From assembly GCA_934533135.1 (NCBI GenBank), contig CAKTBG010000017.1:1-52671 (forward strand): DNA of 52,671 bases. Reading direction: 5' to 3'. Made by a program: the position numbers and the translations under genes. The stretch's first letter is position 1. Each line of letters opens with the position of its first letter. This document shows positions 6,492 to 15,101 of the stretch, piece by piece. This DNA is from an uncultured Faecalibacterium sp. Lineage in GTDB: Bacteria; Bacillota; Clostridia; Oscillospirales; Ruminococcaceae. The notes under the pieces are model-generated. The model saw only the letters and a list, made by a program, of their open reading frames with translations. It was not told the origin of the DNA and searched no databases.

Positions 6492-7708
6492 AAACCCATC
6501 ACCTTTCGTACCATTTCCAGATTGTTCAGCAGCGCGTCGATGTCCTCTTCGTCGTTGTAGATGGCGACGCTGGCGCGGCAGCAGGAGCCGATGCCGAGAA
6601 ATTCCATCAGGGGCTGTGCGCAGTGGTGACCCGCACGGACGGCCACGCCGCCTGCATCCAGAATGGTCGCCACATCGTGGGGATGAACGTCCTGCACGTT
6701 GAAGGATACCACGCCGTACCGCCCATTGGCGGTCGGCTCCCCGTAGACGGTCAGCCATGGCAGGGTGCGCATTCCGGTCAGCATCCGATCCAGCAGGGCG
6801 TGCTCGTGCTTTTCGAGGGTCTCCCAGCCGATGCCGTCCATGTAGTCCAGCGCAGCGGCAAAACCGACTTCACCGCCGACGTTCCGGGTACCGGCCTCAA
6901 ATTTGCGGGGGCCTTCCGCCCATGTCGCCGTCTGTTCGTGGACGCTGCCGATCATATCGCCGCCGCTCAGGAAGGGCGGCATTTTGTCAAGGATCTCTTT
7001 CCGGACGTAGAGGGCACCCATGCCCATGGGCGCATAGAGCTTGTGGGCGGAGCAGGCGGCAAAATCTACGTCCAGCTTTTTCACATCCACTGGGGTGTGG
7101 GGGGCACTCTGGGCGCAGTCCAGCACCACCACGGCCCCCACTGCGTGGGCACGGGCGACGATCTTCTCGACCGGTGCGCGGAGACCCAGCACATTGGACA
7201 CCATGCCGATGGCGACCAGTCTGGTTTTGGAAGTGATCTTTTGCTCCAGCTCTTCCTCGGGCAGGCGGCCGTCGGCACCGGGGTACAGATAGACCAGCTT
7301 GGCACCCACGGCGGCGGCGACCCGCTGCCACGGCACCAGATTGGAGTGATGCTCCGCCACGGAGAGCACGATCTCGTCGCCCGCGTGCAGGAAGTGCATT
7401 CCGTAGCTGTAAGCGACCAGATTCAGCGACTCGGTGGTGTTCTGGGTAAAAATCATCTCGTCGTCTCCGGCGTGGAAGAACTGCGCCACCCGGTGCCGGG
7501 CACCTTCGTGGGCGTCGGTGGCACGCATGGCCAGCTCATATACACCCCGGTGGGGGTTGGCATTGTCGTGGAGATAGTAGTGGGTGACGGCATCCAGCAC
7601 CTGTGTGGGATGCTGTGTGGTAGCGGCACTGTCCAGATAGACCAGACGGTTTCCGTTTTCGTCTGCGGAAAAAATGGGGAAATCCTTCCGCCACGGATTA
7701 TTCTGCAT
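6488..7708 (-). CDS. sufS: SufS cysteine desulfurase
   Basis: This 406-aa PLP enzyme takes sulfur from cysteine. The PLP lysine lies in SAHKLYAP and the catalytic cysteine (about residue 363) in RAGHHCAQP, the group II desulfurase signature. N-terminal YLDSAATTQ is typical. The start is the ATG at 7708 behind GGAGG; longer frames lack a site. It overlaps the end of sufD by 11 bases and the start of sufU by 4. Confidence 0.94.
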   Translation of the reverse strand: MQNNPWRKDFPIFSADENGNRLVYLDSAATTQHPTQVLDAVTHYYLHDNANPHRGVYELAMRATDAHEGARHRVAQFFHAGDDEMIFTQNTTESLNLVAYSYGMHFLHAGDEIVLSVAEHHSNLVPWQRVAAAVGAKLVYLYPGADGRLPEEELEQKITSKTRLVAIGMVSNVLGLRAPVEKIVARAHAVGAVVVLDCAQSAPHTPVDVKKLDVDFAACSAHKLYAPMGMGALYVRKEILDKMPPFLSGGDMIGSVHEQTATWAEGPRKFEAGTRNVGGEVGFAAALDYMDGIGWETLEKHEHALLDRMLTGMRTLPWLTVYGEPTANGRYGVVSFNVQDVHPHDVATILDAGGVAVRAGHHCAQPLMEFLGIGSCCRASVAIYNDEEDIDALLNNLEMVRKVMGL

Positions 7709-8777
7709 GGTCGAGCCTCCTTGCGACTTCGTTCTGCACTTCCTCCCGCAGGGTGTCCAGCGGGATCTTTTCGATGGCGGGGGCAAAGCGGGCTTCCACC
7801 ATCAGGCGGCGGGCCTGCGCTTCGGACAGCCCGCGGGAACGCAGATAATAGAGCTTGGCGTCGTCCAGACGGCCGATGGAAGCAGCGTGCTGCCCCTCGA
7901 CCTCCTCCTCACCGCAGAGGATGAGGGGGGTGGTGCGGTTGCGAACCTCCGGGCTGAAGAGCAGGACATCCTCGCTCTCGTGCCCCACGCCCCGCTTGGC
8001 TCCGCGCCGGAAGTCGATGGTGCCGCGCAGGATCTTGTCCGCGCGGCCGGTCAGCACACCGGCGGTGTGCATCTCGCAGAGGGTATCCTTGCCGGTGTGG
8101 ACGGAGACGTCGTTGAAGTCCAGTACGCTCTCGCCCTGCCCGAAGTAGAGGGCATCCAGATCGTATTCACTGCGGCTCTCGGGCAGCACCGCGCGGGTAC
8201 CGGCAGCGGCCAGCAGGCCGCCCAGCTCGATCCGCACCTGCTCGACCTTTGCGGTCTTGGCGGCGTCGATGGCCACGGCGTTCCAGCGGCGGCTCTGGCT
8301 GCCCAGCAGCTGCACCTGCACCAGTTTGATGCGGGCACCCTCAGCGGCGCGGATGCGGGTCAGGTTGCCGCTGACGCCGTTTTCGGCGTCGCCGCGCACC
8401 ACCTGCACCACGGTCAGGCTGCTGTCGGCCTTGGCGTCGATCTCCAGCACCGACAAGGCGTTGGGGTGCGCTGCGCTCAGGGTCGCTTCCAGAACCGCAG
8501 GCTCAGCCACCTTGGTATGCTCGGCCACCGTCAGCGCGTGGCGGATGGTGGCGTTTTTCAGAAAATAGGCATCGACCTTTGCCCCCATGCCGCTTTCGGG
8601 GAAGAGGGTGAACCCGCTCTCCGCTTCGCCCACGCCTGCGGGAAGGGTGAGGGCAAAATCGGCCTCGCCCCAGTCGTCTGCAGGCACGGCAGGCAGCGCG
8701 GCGGCCGCCGGTGCAGCGTTTACGCCGCACTGGTTCCAAGTGGGAACCGGCAGGCAGTTGATGTTCGTATGGTTCAT
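7698..8777 (-). CDS. sufD: SufD-family scaffold protein
   Basis: This 359-aa protein pairs with SufB in the SufBC2D scaffold. The C-terminal third, with LYYLRSRGLSEAQARRLMVEA, is the SufB/SufD signature shared with the neighbouring sufB. The N-terminal half is short and poorly conserved, as usual for SufD in Clostridia. It follows sufB by 17 bases, and its stop lies inside sufS. Confidence 0.9.
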   Translation of the reverse strand: MNHTNINCLPVPTWNQCGVNAAPAAAALPAVPADDWGEADFALTLPAGVGEAESGFTLFPESGMGAKVDAYFLKNATIRHALTVAEHTKVAEPAVLEATLSAAHPNALSVLEIDAKADSSLTVVQVVRGDAENGVSGNLTRIRAAEGARIKLVQVQLLGSQSRRWNAVAIDAAKTAKVEQVRIELGGLLAAAGTRAVLPESRSEYDLDALYFGQGESVLDFNDVSVHTGKDTLCEMHTAGVLTGRADKILRGTIDFRRGAKRGVGHESEDVLLFSPEVRNRTTPLILCGEEEVEGQHAASIGRLDDAKLYYLRSRGLSEAQARRLMVEARFAPAIEKIPLDTLREEVQNEVARRLDHAE

Positions 8778-8794
8778 AGCTCCAACTCTCCTTT

Positions 8795-10213
8795 TCAGCC
8801 GATGCTGCCCTTCATCTCAAGGTGGATGAGGTTGTTCATCTCCACGGCGTACTCCACGGGCAGCTCCTTGGCGATGGGCTCTGCGAAACCGCCCACGATC
8901 AGGGCGCGGGCATCCTCTTCGCTCAGACCGCGGCTCATCAGATAGAACACAGCCTCTTCGCTGATCCGGCCGATCTTGGCCTCGTGCCCCACATCCACTG
9001 CGTCGCAGCGGATGTCCATGGAGGGGATGGTGTCGGAGCGGGAACGGTCGTCCAGCATCAGTGACTCGCAGGAGACGGCCGACTTGGACCCCTTGGCCTC
9101 GGGCAGGACCACCACCGAACTGCGGAAGTTGGAGATGCCGCCATCCCGGGCGATGGACTTGGTGGAGATGTGGGAGCTGGTGTTGGGAGCTGCATGGACG
9201 ACCTTGGCACCGGTATCAAGATCCTGCCCGGCACCGGCAAAGGTGATGCCGGTAAACTCCATCCGGGCACCTTCGCCCGCCAGAATGCTCATGGGATACA
9301 GGCAGGAAGTGTGGGAACCGAAGGAACCCGAGACCCACTCGATGGTGCCGCCTTTTTCGACCCGGGCACGCTTGGTGTTCAGGTTGTACATATTCTTGGA
9401 CCAGTTCTCGATGGTGGAGTACCGGACCCGGGCGTTTTCGCCGACATAGATCTCCACGCAGCCGGCATGGAGGTTGGCGACGTTGTATTTCGGAGCCGAG
9501 CAGCCCTCGATGAAGTGCAGGTAAGCCCCTTTGTCCACAATGATTAAAGTGTGCTCAAACTGACCGGCACCGGGGGCGTTCAGCCGGAAGTAGGATTGCA
9601 GCGGGATCTCGACGCTGACACCGGCGGGCACATACACAAACGAGCCGCCGCTCCACACGGCACCGTGCAAGGCTGCGAATTTGTGGTCGGTGGGCGGCAC
9701 CAGCTTCATGAAGTGCTTGCGCACCATCTCGGCATAAGGGCCGTTCAGTGCGCTTTCGATGTCGGTGTAGACCACGCCCTGTGCGGCCACCTCTGCCCGG
9801 ACGTTGTGATAGACCACCTCGGAGTCGTACTGTGCGCCCACACCGGCCAGCGATGCGCGTTCGGCCTTGGGGATGCCCAGCCGCTCGAAGGTATTTTTGA
9901 TGTCGTCCGGCACTTCGCTCCACTTGCCCCGCATCGCGGTGTTGGGGCGGACGTAGGTGACGATGTTGCTCATGTCCAGACCCTCGATGGAAGGCCCCCA
10001 GCTCTGCACCGGCATTTTGTTGTAGAGCGCAAGGCTCTTCAGGCGGAAGATCCGCATCCACTCCGGATCGTGCTTCTCCTCCGAGATCTTTTCGACGATC
10101 TCGCTGGTCAGGCCGGAGTGAACCTCAAAGGCGGCGTTGGGTGTGTCCTTGATGTCGTAAATGCTCCGATCGACCTCGGCAACATCGGTCTTTTCGGTAT
10201 CGAAGGCTCTCAT
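8795..10213 (-). CDS. sufB: SufB Fe-S scaffold protein
   Basis: This 472-aa protein is the core scaffold on which the cluster is built. Visible landmarks are GAVWSGGSFVYVP, FRLNAPGAGQFEHTLI, EGCSAPKYN and the C-terminal FYLMSRGLSEEDAR. Length is normal. Its start overlaps the sufC stop by 4 bases. Confidence 0.95.
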   Translation of the reverse strand: MRAFDTEKTDVAEVDRSIYDIKDTPNAAFEVHSGLTSEIVEKISEEKHDPEWMRIFRLKSLALYNKMPVQSWGPSIEGLDMSNIVTYVRPNTAMRGKWSEVPDDIKNTFERLGIPKAERASLAGVGAQYDSEVVYHNVRAEVAAQGVVYTDIESALNGPYAEMVRKHFMKLVPPTDHKFAALHGAVWSGGSFVYVPAGVSVEIPLQSYFRLNAPGAGQFEHTLIIVDKGAYLHFIEGCSAPKYNVANLHAGCVEIYVGENARVRYSTIENWSKNMYNLNTKRARVEKGGTIEWVSGSFGSHTSCLYPMSILAGEGARMEFTGITFAGAGQDLDTGAKVVHAAPNTSSHISTKSIARDGGISNFRSSVVVLPEAKGSKSAVSCESLMLDDRSRSDTIPSMDIRCDAVDVGHEAKIGRISEEAVFYLMSRGLSEEDARALIVGGFAEPIAKELPVEYAVEMNNLIHLEMKGSIG

Positions 10214-10968
10214 TTTGCTTCGTCCTCCTTCAGCGCGTGGAAGCCCTCTTCGATGATCTCGTTGACAAGGCTTCCGTCGCCGGTGCGCACAATGCGGGCA
10301 TCGTCCAGCACATGGACGTAATCCACCTTCAGACCCTCGAGGATCTTGGCGTTGTGGGTGATGATGAGGAGGGCGTTGTCCTTGTTGTGGTAGGCACGCA
10401 CGCCGCTGGCCACGGTCTTGACGGCGTCCACATCGAGGCCGGAGTCGGTCTCATCCAGCAGAGCCAGAGCCGGTTTGAGCATCAGCAGCTGCAGGATCTC
10501 GCTCTTTTTCTTCTCACCGCCGGAAAAGCCGACGTTCAGATAGCGGTCGGCGTAGGCCGGATCCATGCCGAGGGCTTCCATCTGTTTGGCCAGCTCCTTG
10601 CGGAAGGCAAACACTTTGACCGGCTTGCCGGTGATGGCGTTCTGCGCTGTGCGCAGGAAATTTTCCAGCGTGATGCCGGGGATCTCTTCCGGCGTCTGAA
10701 AGGACAGGAAAATACCGGCACGGGCGCGCACATCGGCGGGCTCGTGGGTGATGTCCTGCCCCTTGAAGAAGATCTGCCCGCGGGTGATGTTGTACCGCGG
10801 GTCGCCCATCAGGGCACTCATCAGGGTGGATTTGCCCGCGCCGTTGTGCCCCATCAGAACATGGGTCTCGCCCGGGTATACCGTCAGGTTCAATCCGTCG
10901 AGAAGGACTTTGTTTTCCTCCCCGACCGTGACCTGCAGATCGTTGACTTCCAGCAGAGGACTGCTCAT
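10210..10968 (-). CDS. sufC: SufC ATPase
   Basis: This 252-aa ABC-type ATPase drives the SufBCD complex. Walker A is GHNGAGKST, the signature FSGGEKKKSEI, Walker B LALLDETDSGLD and the H-loop LIITHN. The start is the ATG at 10968, 8 bases after GGAGG; an in-frame GTG at 10977 lies within that site. It is the first gene of the suf operon. Confidence 0.95.
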   Translation of the reverse strand: MSSPLLEVNDLQVTVGEENKVLLDGLNLTVYPGETHVLMGHNGAGKSTLMSALMGDPRYNITRGQIFFKGQDITHEPADVRARAGIFLSFQTPEEIPGITLENFLRTAQNAITGKPVKVFAFRKELAKQMEALGMDPAYADRYLNVGFSGGEKKKSEILQLLMLKPALALLDETDSGLDVDAVKTVASGVRAYHNKDNALLIITHNAKILEGLKVDYVHVLDDARIVRTGDGSLVNEIIEEGFHALKEDEAK

Positions 10969-11053
10969 GGAATACACCTCCAGATGCTCTAAAGCTCTAA
11001 AACCATGTGCCGCTCAATTCCGAGTGACACGGTAGGATAACTCTCTGGCCTGT

Positions 11054-11092
11054 ATACTATACCTCTTTACTGGGAATTGCAAGACCTGTCAA
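11054..11092 (-). promoter_or_regulatory. Promoter region of the suf operon
   Basis: On the minus strand TTGCAA (11082-11077), 17 bases, TAGTAT (11059-11054). A second possible pair is TTGACA (11092-11087) with TAAAGA. I could not recognise a binding site for an Rrf2-type Fe-S regulator. Confidence 0.4.
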
Positions 11093-11154
11093 AAAGAATT
11101 AACACTCTTCGTCAGCTGACCCAACAAAGAGGGAAGATTGGATAAAGAATTTGT

Positions 11155-11187
11155 GCAAAAAGAAAAGCCGCCGGCAAAAGCCAGCGG
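11155..11187 (-). terminator. Terminator after the 256-aa gene
   Basis: On the minus strand CCGCCGCTGGC pairs with GCCGGCGGC around TTTT and is followed by TTTTCTTTTT. Confidence 0.8.
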
Positions 11188-11213
11188 CGGAAACGTGAAG
11201 GAAGAATGTGCGA

Positions 11214-11984
11214 TCACACCGTCGCAAGCACCGCAAGGATGCTCTGCCAGCGTTCGTTCTGGGCGGGAGAGCGGCGGGGTGGAACAGGGGAAGAAGCCCG
11301 GCGGGTGGTTTGCCGCTGCGCGGGGAGAGCGGGTGCGGCGGCCGGAGACGGAGCCGTGGGGCGGGAAAGATTCTGCAAGGGTGCATCCAGCCACTGCGCA
11401 GCCAGTGCTGCGGCTTCCGGGCAGTTTTGGAGGGTGCGGCGTTCGCTGCCAGCCAGAAAATCGCCCAGCCAGAAGAGGATCGCGGTCAGCGGCAGGTCGT
11501 CACCGGCGTGGTCGCTGGAATAGACCCACTCGCCGCCCTGCCCGACAAAGCTTTCGGTTGTGATGAGGGCACCGGTGCGCACCCCCGCCGAAAGGGGCAG
11601 GCCGTAGGAGGAGCCCGCCCGGCGGCGCAGCTCCCGGAGGATCTGCGCGGTCCGTTTTGCGTCCAGCGCGTCCTCCCGGATGTAGGCGGAAAAGTCACCG
11701 GCGTCCAGCAGCTCCTCCGCGCGGGAGGGGAAGCGGCTGGTCATCTCGCCGCTGGCATTGTGGCAGAGCTGCCAGCCCTTCCGAAACAGCTGAAAGTTGA
11801 GATTGCGGCGACCCATCGTGGAATACAATACCCGCGCAGAGCCATCTGCCGGATTCTGACGCAGTTCCAGATATGCATCCGCGCCGCCGAGATCCTGCAC
11901 CTTTACGGTCAGCAGCAGGGTCATCCGGGATTTCTGGGCGGACATGGCAGTGTGCATCAATTCAAAATAGCGGGCAGCGTCCAT
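11214..11984 (-). CDS. Protein of unknown function next to the MoxR/VWA pair
   Basis: The 256-aa protein has no motif I recognise. The ATG at 11984 has AAGGAGA 6 bases upstream. Residues 1-190 look like an alpha/beta domain (RMTLLLTVKVQDLGG, then a basic strand pair RRNLNFQLFRKGWQLC). Residues 200-240 are a Pro/Ala/Arg-rich linker, followed by a short C-terminal helix. There is no signal peptide or membrane segment. It has its own promoter and lies 172 bases downstream of the VWA gene on the same strand, so it may serve the same module. Confidence 0.6.
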   Translation of the reverse strand: MDAARYFELMHTAMSAQKSRMTLLLTVKVQDLGGADAYLELRQNPADGSARVLYSTMGRRNLNFQLFRKGWQLCHNASGEMTSRFPSRAEELLDAGDFSAYIREDALDAKRTAQILRELRRRAGSSYGLPLSAGVRTGALITTESFVGQGGEWVYSSDHAGDDLPLTAILFWLGDFLAGSERRTLQNCPEAAALAAQWLDAPLQNLSRPTAPSPAAAPALPAQRQTTRRASSPVPPRRSPAQNERWQSILAVLATV

Positions 11985-12101
11985 GGCGGGTCTCCTTCCT
12001 CCGATACACGGGAGTTCTCAAAGCGGCGAAGCACAACCCAAAAGGGATGAAAAAGGGTAGGATTCACACAACTGAGGAACTTTTTGTTGTTGTCTGAGGA
12101 C

Positions 12102-12130
12102 AGTATACCACAACTCACAACAAAAAACAA
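12102..12130 (-). promoter_or_regulatory. Promoter with GTTGT repeats before the 256-aa gene
   Basis: On the minus strand TTGTTT (12130-12125), 17 bases, TATACT (12107-12102). Several AGTTGT/GTTGT copies lie in and around it between about 12085 and 12160. Confidence 0.55.
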
Positions 12131-12156
12131 CTATAAGTTTTCCGAAAAAATACAAC

Positions 12157-13914
12157 TCAATCGCCCAGCTCCCGGATCTCGTTCTGGATCAGGCGTCCGG
12201 CGGCGCGGGCCAGCTGATCCATGCCCCGGATGCGGGCAAGGTTTTTGCCGTAGATGCGTTCTGCAGCCGGGATGGAGCTGTCCTCGCCCATAAAGACCGC
12301 CGATACCCGCAGCCCTTTCTGGCGGAGCTGTCGGACCTCGGCCGCAGCGTCGTCCACGCCGTAACTGCCGCCATACTCATGCCCCAGCGGGTTTTCGGGG
12401 GAGGGCGGAACCCGGCGGCTGTCGTTGGGGGAAGCGTCGGTCAGCAGGATCAGCAGATGCCGCCCGGCCGGACCGGGATCGAAATGGACCAGATCCCCGG
12501 CGGCACGCAGAGCCAGACCGTCCCGGTTCCAGCCGGAGGCAAAATACTGGTCGATGCTCTGGATGCTTTTGTCCTTGAAGCCCTTGAGGATCCGCAGGAC
12601 GGTGTATCCCCGCAGGCTCGAAAAACTGCTGACCCGCACCGGGATGCCGCAGCGGGCAAGGCTCTCGGCGAGGATGGAGCCCTGCGCCGCGAGAACCTCC
12701 TGACAGTGGAGCCGGGAAGCAGACCCGTCCAGCAGCAGATCCACGGTAAAGGAAGGCTGATTTTCTTCCTCGGCGCAGCGGAACACCCGGCTGTCGTCGA
12801 GCACCGGCACACGCCAGACCCGCGCGGGATCCAGATGGCCGCTGCGGGCAATGCGGGCGTTGGGCTGCTGGTGGACGAGGATGCAGTTGCGGATCTGTTC
12901 GGTCAGGCGCAGCACGACGCTGCGGTGCAGCTCCCGGTTTTTGGCGTAGTATTCCCGGTTCCGCTGTGCCTGCAGCTGCGCCTGCTCTGCCAGATGCTTC
13001 GCCTCCGGGGTGGGAGCCTGCTCCGGGCTGGGCGTACCGGCGGCGAACCAGAGATGGCAGCCCAGATGATTGCCGGTGCAAAGCTCCTGCTCCGCCTTGC
13101 GCAGGCGTTCCGGCGGGTAGAGCGAATGTCCGAAGCAGCTTTCGATGTAGGCGCGATCCTCGGCGGCGTTCTGTTTTAAGGTAATATGCGCCAGCCGTTT
13201 GTCGGCGGTCAGGCCGCCGCTGCCGACGGCATCCACCGCGCCGGAGTGCTCCACGGTCACCCGGTCGGTCTTGACCATCTGGGTCGGCAGGGTGCGGGTC
13301 ATAAAGGCGGCCAGCAGACCTTCGAGGTGGAGGTGCAGCCCGGCTTTTGCGTGGATCTGCCCGTCAAAAAGGGCAAACCGGGCATAGAGAGCCAGCAGCG
13401 TCGTCTTCAGCTCTTCCGGCTTGGGCGGGGTGCCCGGCAGAAGGGCTTCGCAGAGGGCGGATTCATAAGGGGTCATGACCGGCGCGTTCCGCCCCAGAAC
13501 CTTCCGCCAGCGCGCCGCCTGCAGGGTGTAGACCAGCTGATTTTTCGCCATCCACTCCTGCCGCGAAAGCTTGTATTGGATGCCGAAGAAATAGTCTGCA
13601 TGGGCGCGGCGCAGGTCGGCCAGCACCGGGCGTTTGGGCAGCTCGAGGGTGTAGACGGCACTTTCGAGGTAAAGCCAGGTCAGATCGTCCAGCATGGCTT
13701 CCCGGGTGTCGCCCTCCCAAGCCGCAAAAAGGCTGCGGATCAACGCGTCGCCGTAGTATTTGTGGACAAGCCCTACGACGCAGTTCATGTAAAAGTCGAT
13801 CGTTCCATCGGTGTTGCGGGCGAGGAACAGCGGCTCAAAGCCATAGGCACCGGCTGCCGCCCAGACCTGATTGGCAGCGCGCCGTTCCTCTGCGGTGTAG
13901 CTCTGCGCTTCCAT
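12157..13914 (-). CDS. VWA-domain protein, partner of the MoxR ATPase
   Basis: This 585-aa cytoplasmic protein has a C-terminal von Willebrand A domain from about residue 390. The metal site DxSxS is present (DLLLDGSAS), and LTDASPND fits the later MIDAS loop. The N-terminal 380 residues are helical without a recognised family. Its ATG overlaps the stop of the AAA+ gene (TGATG), so the two are made together. MoxR-VWA pairs such as RavA-ViaA act as chaperones that insert or remodel cofactor or metal centres and complexes; the target here is unknown. Confidence 0.8.
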   Translation of the reverse strand: MEAQSYTAEERRAANQVWAAAGAYGFEPLFLARNTDGTIDFYMNCVVGLVHKYYGDALIRSLFAAWEGDTREAMLDDLTWLYLESAVYTLELPKRPVLADLRRAHADYFFGIQYKLSRQEWMAKNQLVYTLQAARWRKVLGRNAPVMTPYESALCEALLPGTPPKPEELKTTLLALYARFALFDGQIHAKAGLHLHLEGLLAAFMTRTLPTQMVKTDRVTVEHSGAVDAVGSGGLTADKRLAHITLKQNAAEDRAYIESCFGHSLYPPERLRKAEQELCTGNHLGCHLWFAAGTPSPEQAPTPEAKHLAEQAQLQAQRNREYYAKNRELHRSVVLRLTEQIRNCILVHQQPNARIARSGHLDPARVWRVPVLDDSRVFRCAEEENQPSFTVDLLLDGSASRLHCQEVLAAQGSILAESLARCGIPVRVSSFSSLRGYTVLRILKGFKDKSIQSIDQYFASGWNRDGLALRAAGDLVHFDPGPAGRHLLILLTDASPNDSRRVPPSPENPLGHEYGGSYGVDDAAAEVRQLRQKGLRVSAVFMGEDSSIPAAERIYGKNLARIRGMDQLARAAGRLIQNEIRELGD

Positions 13915-14834
13915 CAGCCAAACAGCTTGGCGGCGTCGAGCTTGGCCGGGATGCGGGCGGCAATGGCATCCCGGATGAGGCTCTGTTCGTAGGAGTCAAA
14001 CGCCTTGTTGGTGATGCCCATATCCAGCGCGGCACCCGCCGGTACGCCCCGGCGCATCAGCCGCAGCGCATCCAGCATTCCGCGCAGGTCGAGGGCTTTG
14101 GTGGAGATCTCCGCGCTGTCGCACTTTTTTTGCAGATCGAGGAAGAGCATTGCAAATTGGTGGACATATTTGGCATTCAGGTCGGAGAATTGCGCCCGGA
14201 GCAGCTTTTCGAGGTTTTCTTCGGTGATGGTCGGCATCTGGATGACCACGAAGCGGGAGGTCAGAGCCTCGTTCAGCTCCCGGGTGCCCGCATAGCCGTA
14301 GTTCATGGTGGCGATGAAACGGGTCTCCTCCGCCAGCGGGATCCGCGCGTAGCCCGGCACGTCGATGGCGCGGCGAAAGTCCAGCACGGCATGAAGGACG
14401 GCCAGAGCCTCATTTTTTGCCATGTTGATCTCGTCCAGCACGCCGAAGCCGCCGCACTGGGCGCAGCGGTAGACCGGCCCCTGCCGGAACGTGACCTGCC
14501 CGCCCTCAAAGGTATCCATGCCGATGAGGGAGGCTGCGTCCATATTGACATGGAAGGAGATATCCCATGCGGGACGGCCAAAGGCGGCGGCGAGGTTTTC
14601 GGCCAGCACATTCTTGCCGGTGGCTTTGCCGCCGGCAAGCAGCAGATTTTCGCCGCAGAGCAGTGCGGCCAGAGCCTCTTCCCAGACGTCCTTTCCATAA
14701 TAGGTAAAGGCGGGGGCGGGGATGCGGGCAGCGAGAGCCGGATCCAGCGGATGTGCCTTGCGGTAGGCAGTCACGGCGTCCAGCAGGTCGGGGCGGATGC
14801 CCTCCTGCCGCAGCGTTTCCATAAGTTCAGACAT
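13914..14834 (-). CDS. MoxR-type AAA+ ATPase
   Basis: This 306-aa ATPase starts at ATG 14834 behind AGAAGG; the longer frame lacks support. The nucleotide site at residues 68-75 reads GGKATGKN, so the usual Walker A Ser/Thr is Asn. Walker B is GVLDEIN (131-137), sensor 1 is in ATMNYGY, and the arginine finger region is ALTSRF. The rest is a normal lid. It probably drives the VWA protein encoded next to it. Confidence 0.85.
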   Translation of the reverse strand: MSELMETLRQEGIRPDLLDAVTAYRKAHPLDPALAARIPAPAFTYYGKDVWEEALAALLCGENLLLAGGKATGKNVLAENLAAAFGRPAWDISFHVNMDAASLIGMDTFEGGQVTFRQGPVYRCAQCGGFGVLDEINMAKNEALAVLHAVLDFRRAIDVPGYARIPLAEETRFIATMNYGYAGTRELNEALTSRFVVIQMPTITEENLEKLLRAQFSDLNAKYVHQFAMLFLDLQKKCDSAEISTKALDLRGMLDALRLMRRGVPAGAALDMGITNKAFDSYEQSLIRDAIAARIPAKLDAAKLFG

Positions 14835-14886
14835 GAACGACACCTTCTCATTTTGCGGTTGGCAATGCCAAACCGGTTTTTCAGCC

Positions 14887-14897
14887 CTATCATAGCA
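14887..14897 (-). promoter_or_regulatory. Promoter of the AAA+/VWA operon
   Basis: Extended -10 element TGCTATGAT on the minus strand, about 55 bases before the ATG. There is no clear -35. Confidence 0.4.
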
Positions 14898-15018
14898 CAA
14901 TCGGCGGGGGAAGGGTAGGGGGCAGAGGTCAAGAAACGGCAAAAAGAAGAACAAAATGGTGAAATGGATTTAAGAGACGCGCGGATGAGATGGCGAGGTT
15001 TCATCCTCCGGAGAAATT

Positions 15019-15047
15019 GACAGGCAGGGGAAAATACGATAAAATAC
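15019..15047 (+). promoter_or_regulatory. Promoter of the alanine symporter gene
   Basis: TTGACA at 15019-15024, 17 bases, TAAAAT at 15042-15047. It lies 54 bases before the ATG. Confidence 0.7.
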
Positions 15048-15101
15048 ATTTTGTTGTGTCAAAATGACGTAAAGTCCAATTCAGAGGGTGAGGAAAAACA
15101 C

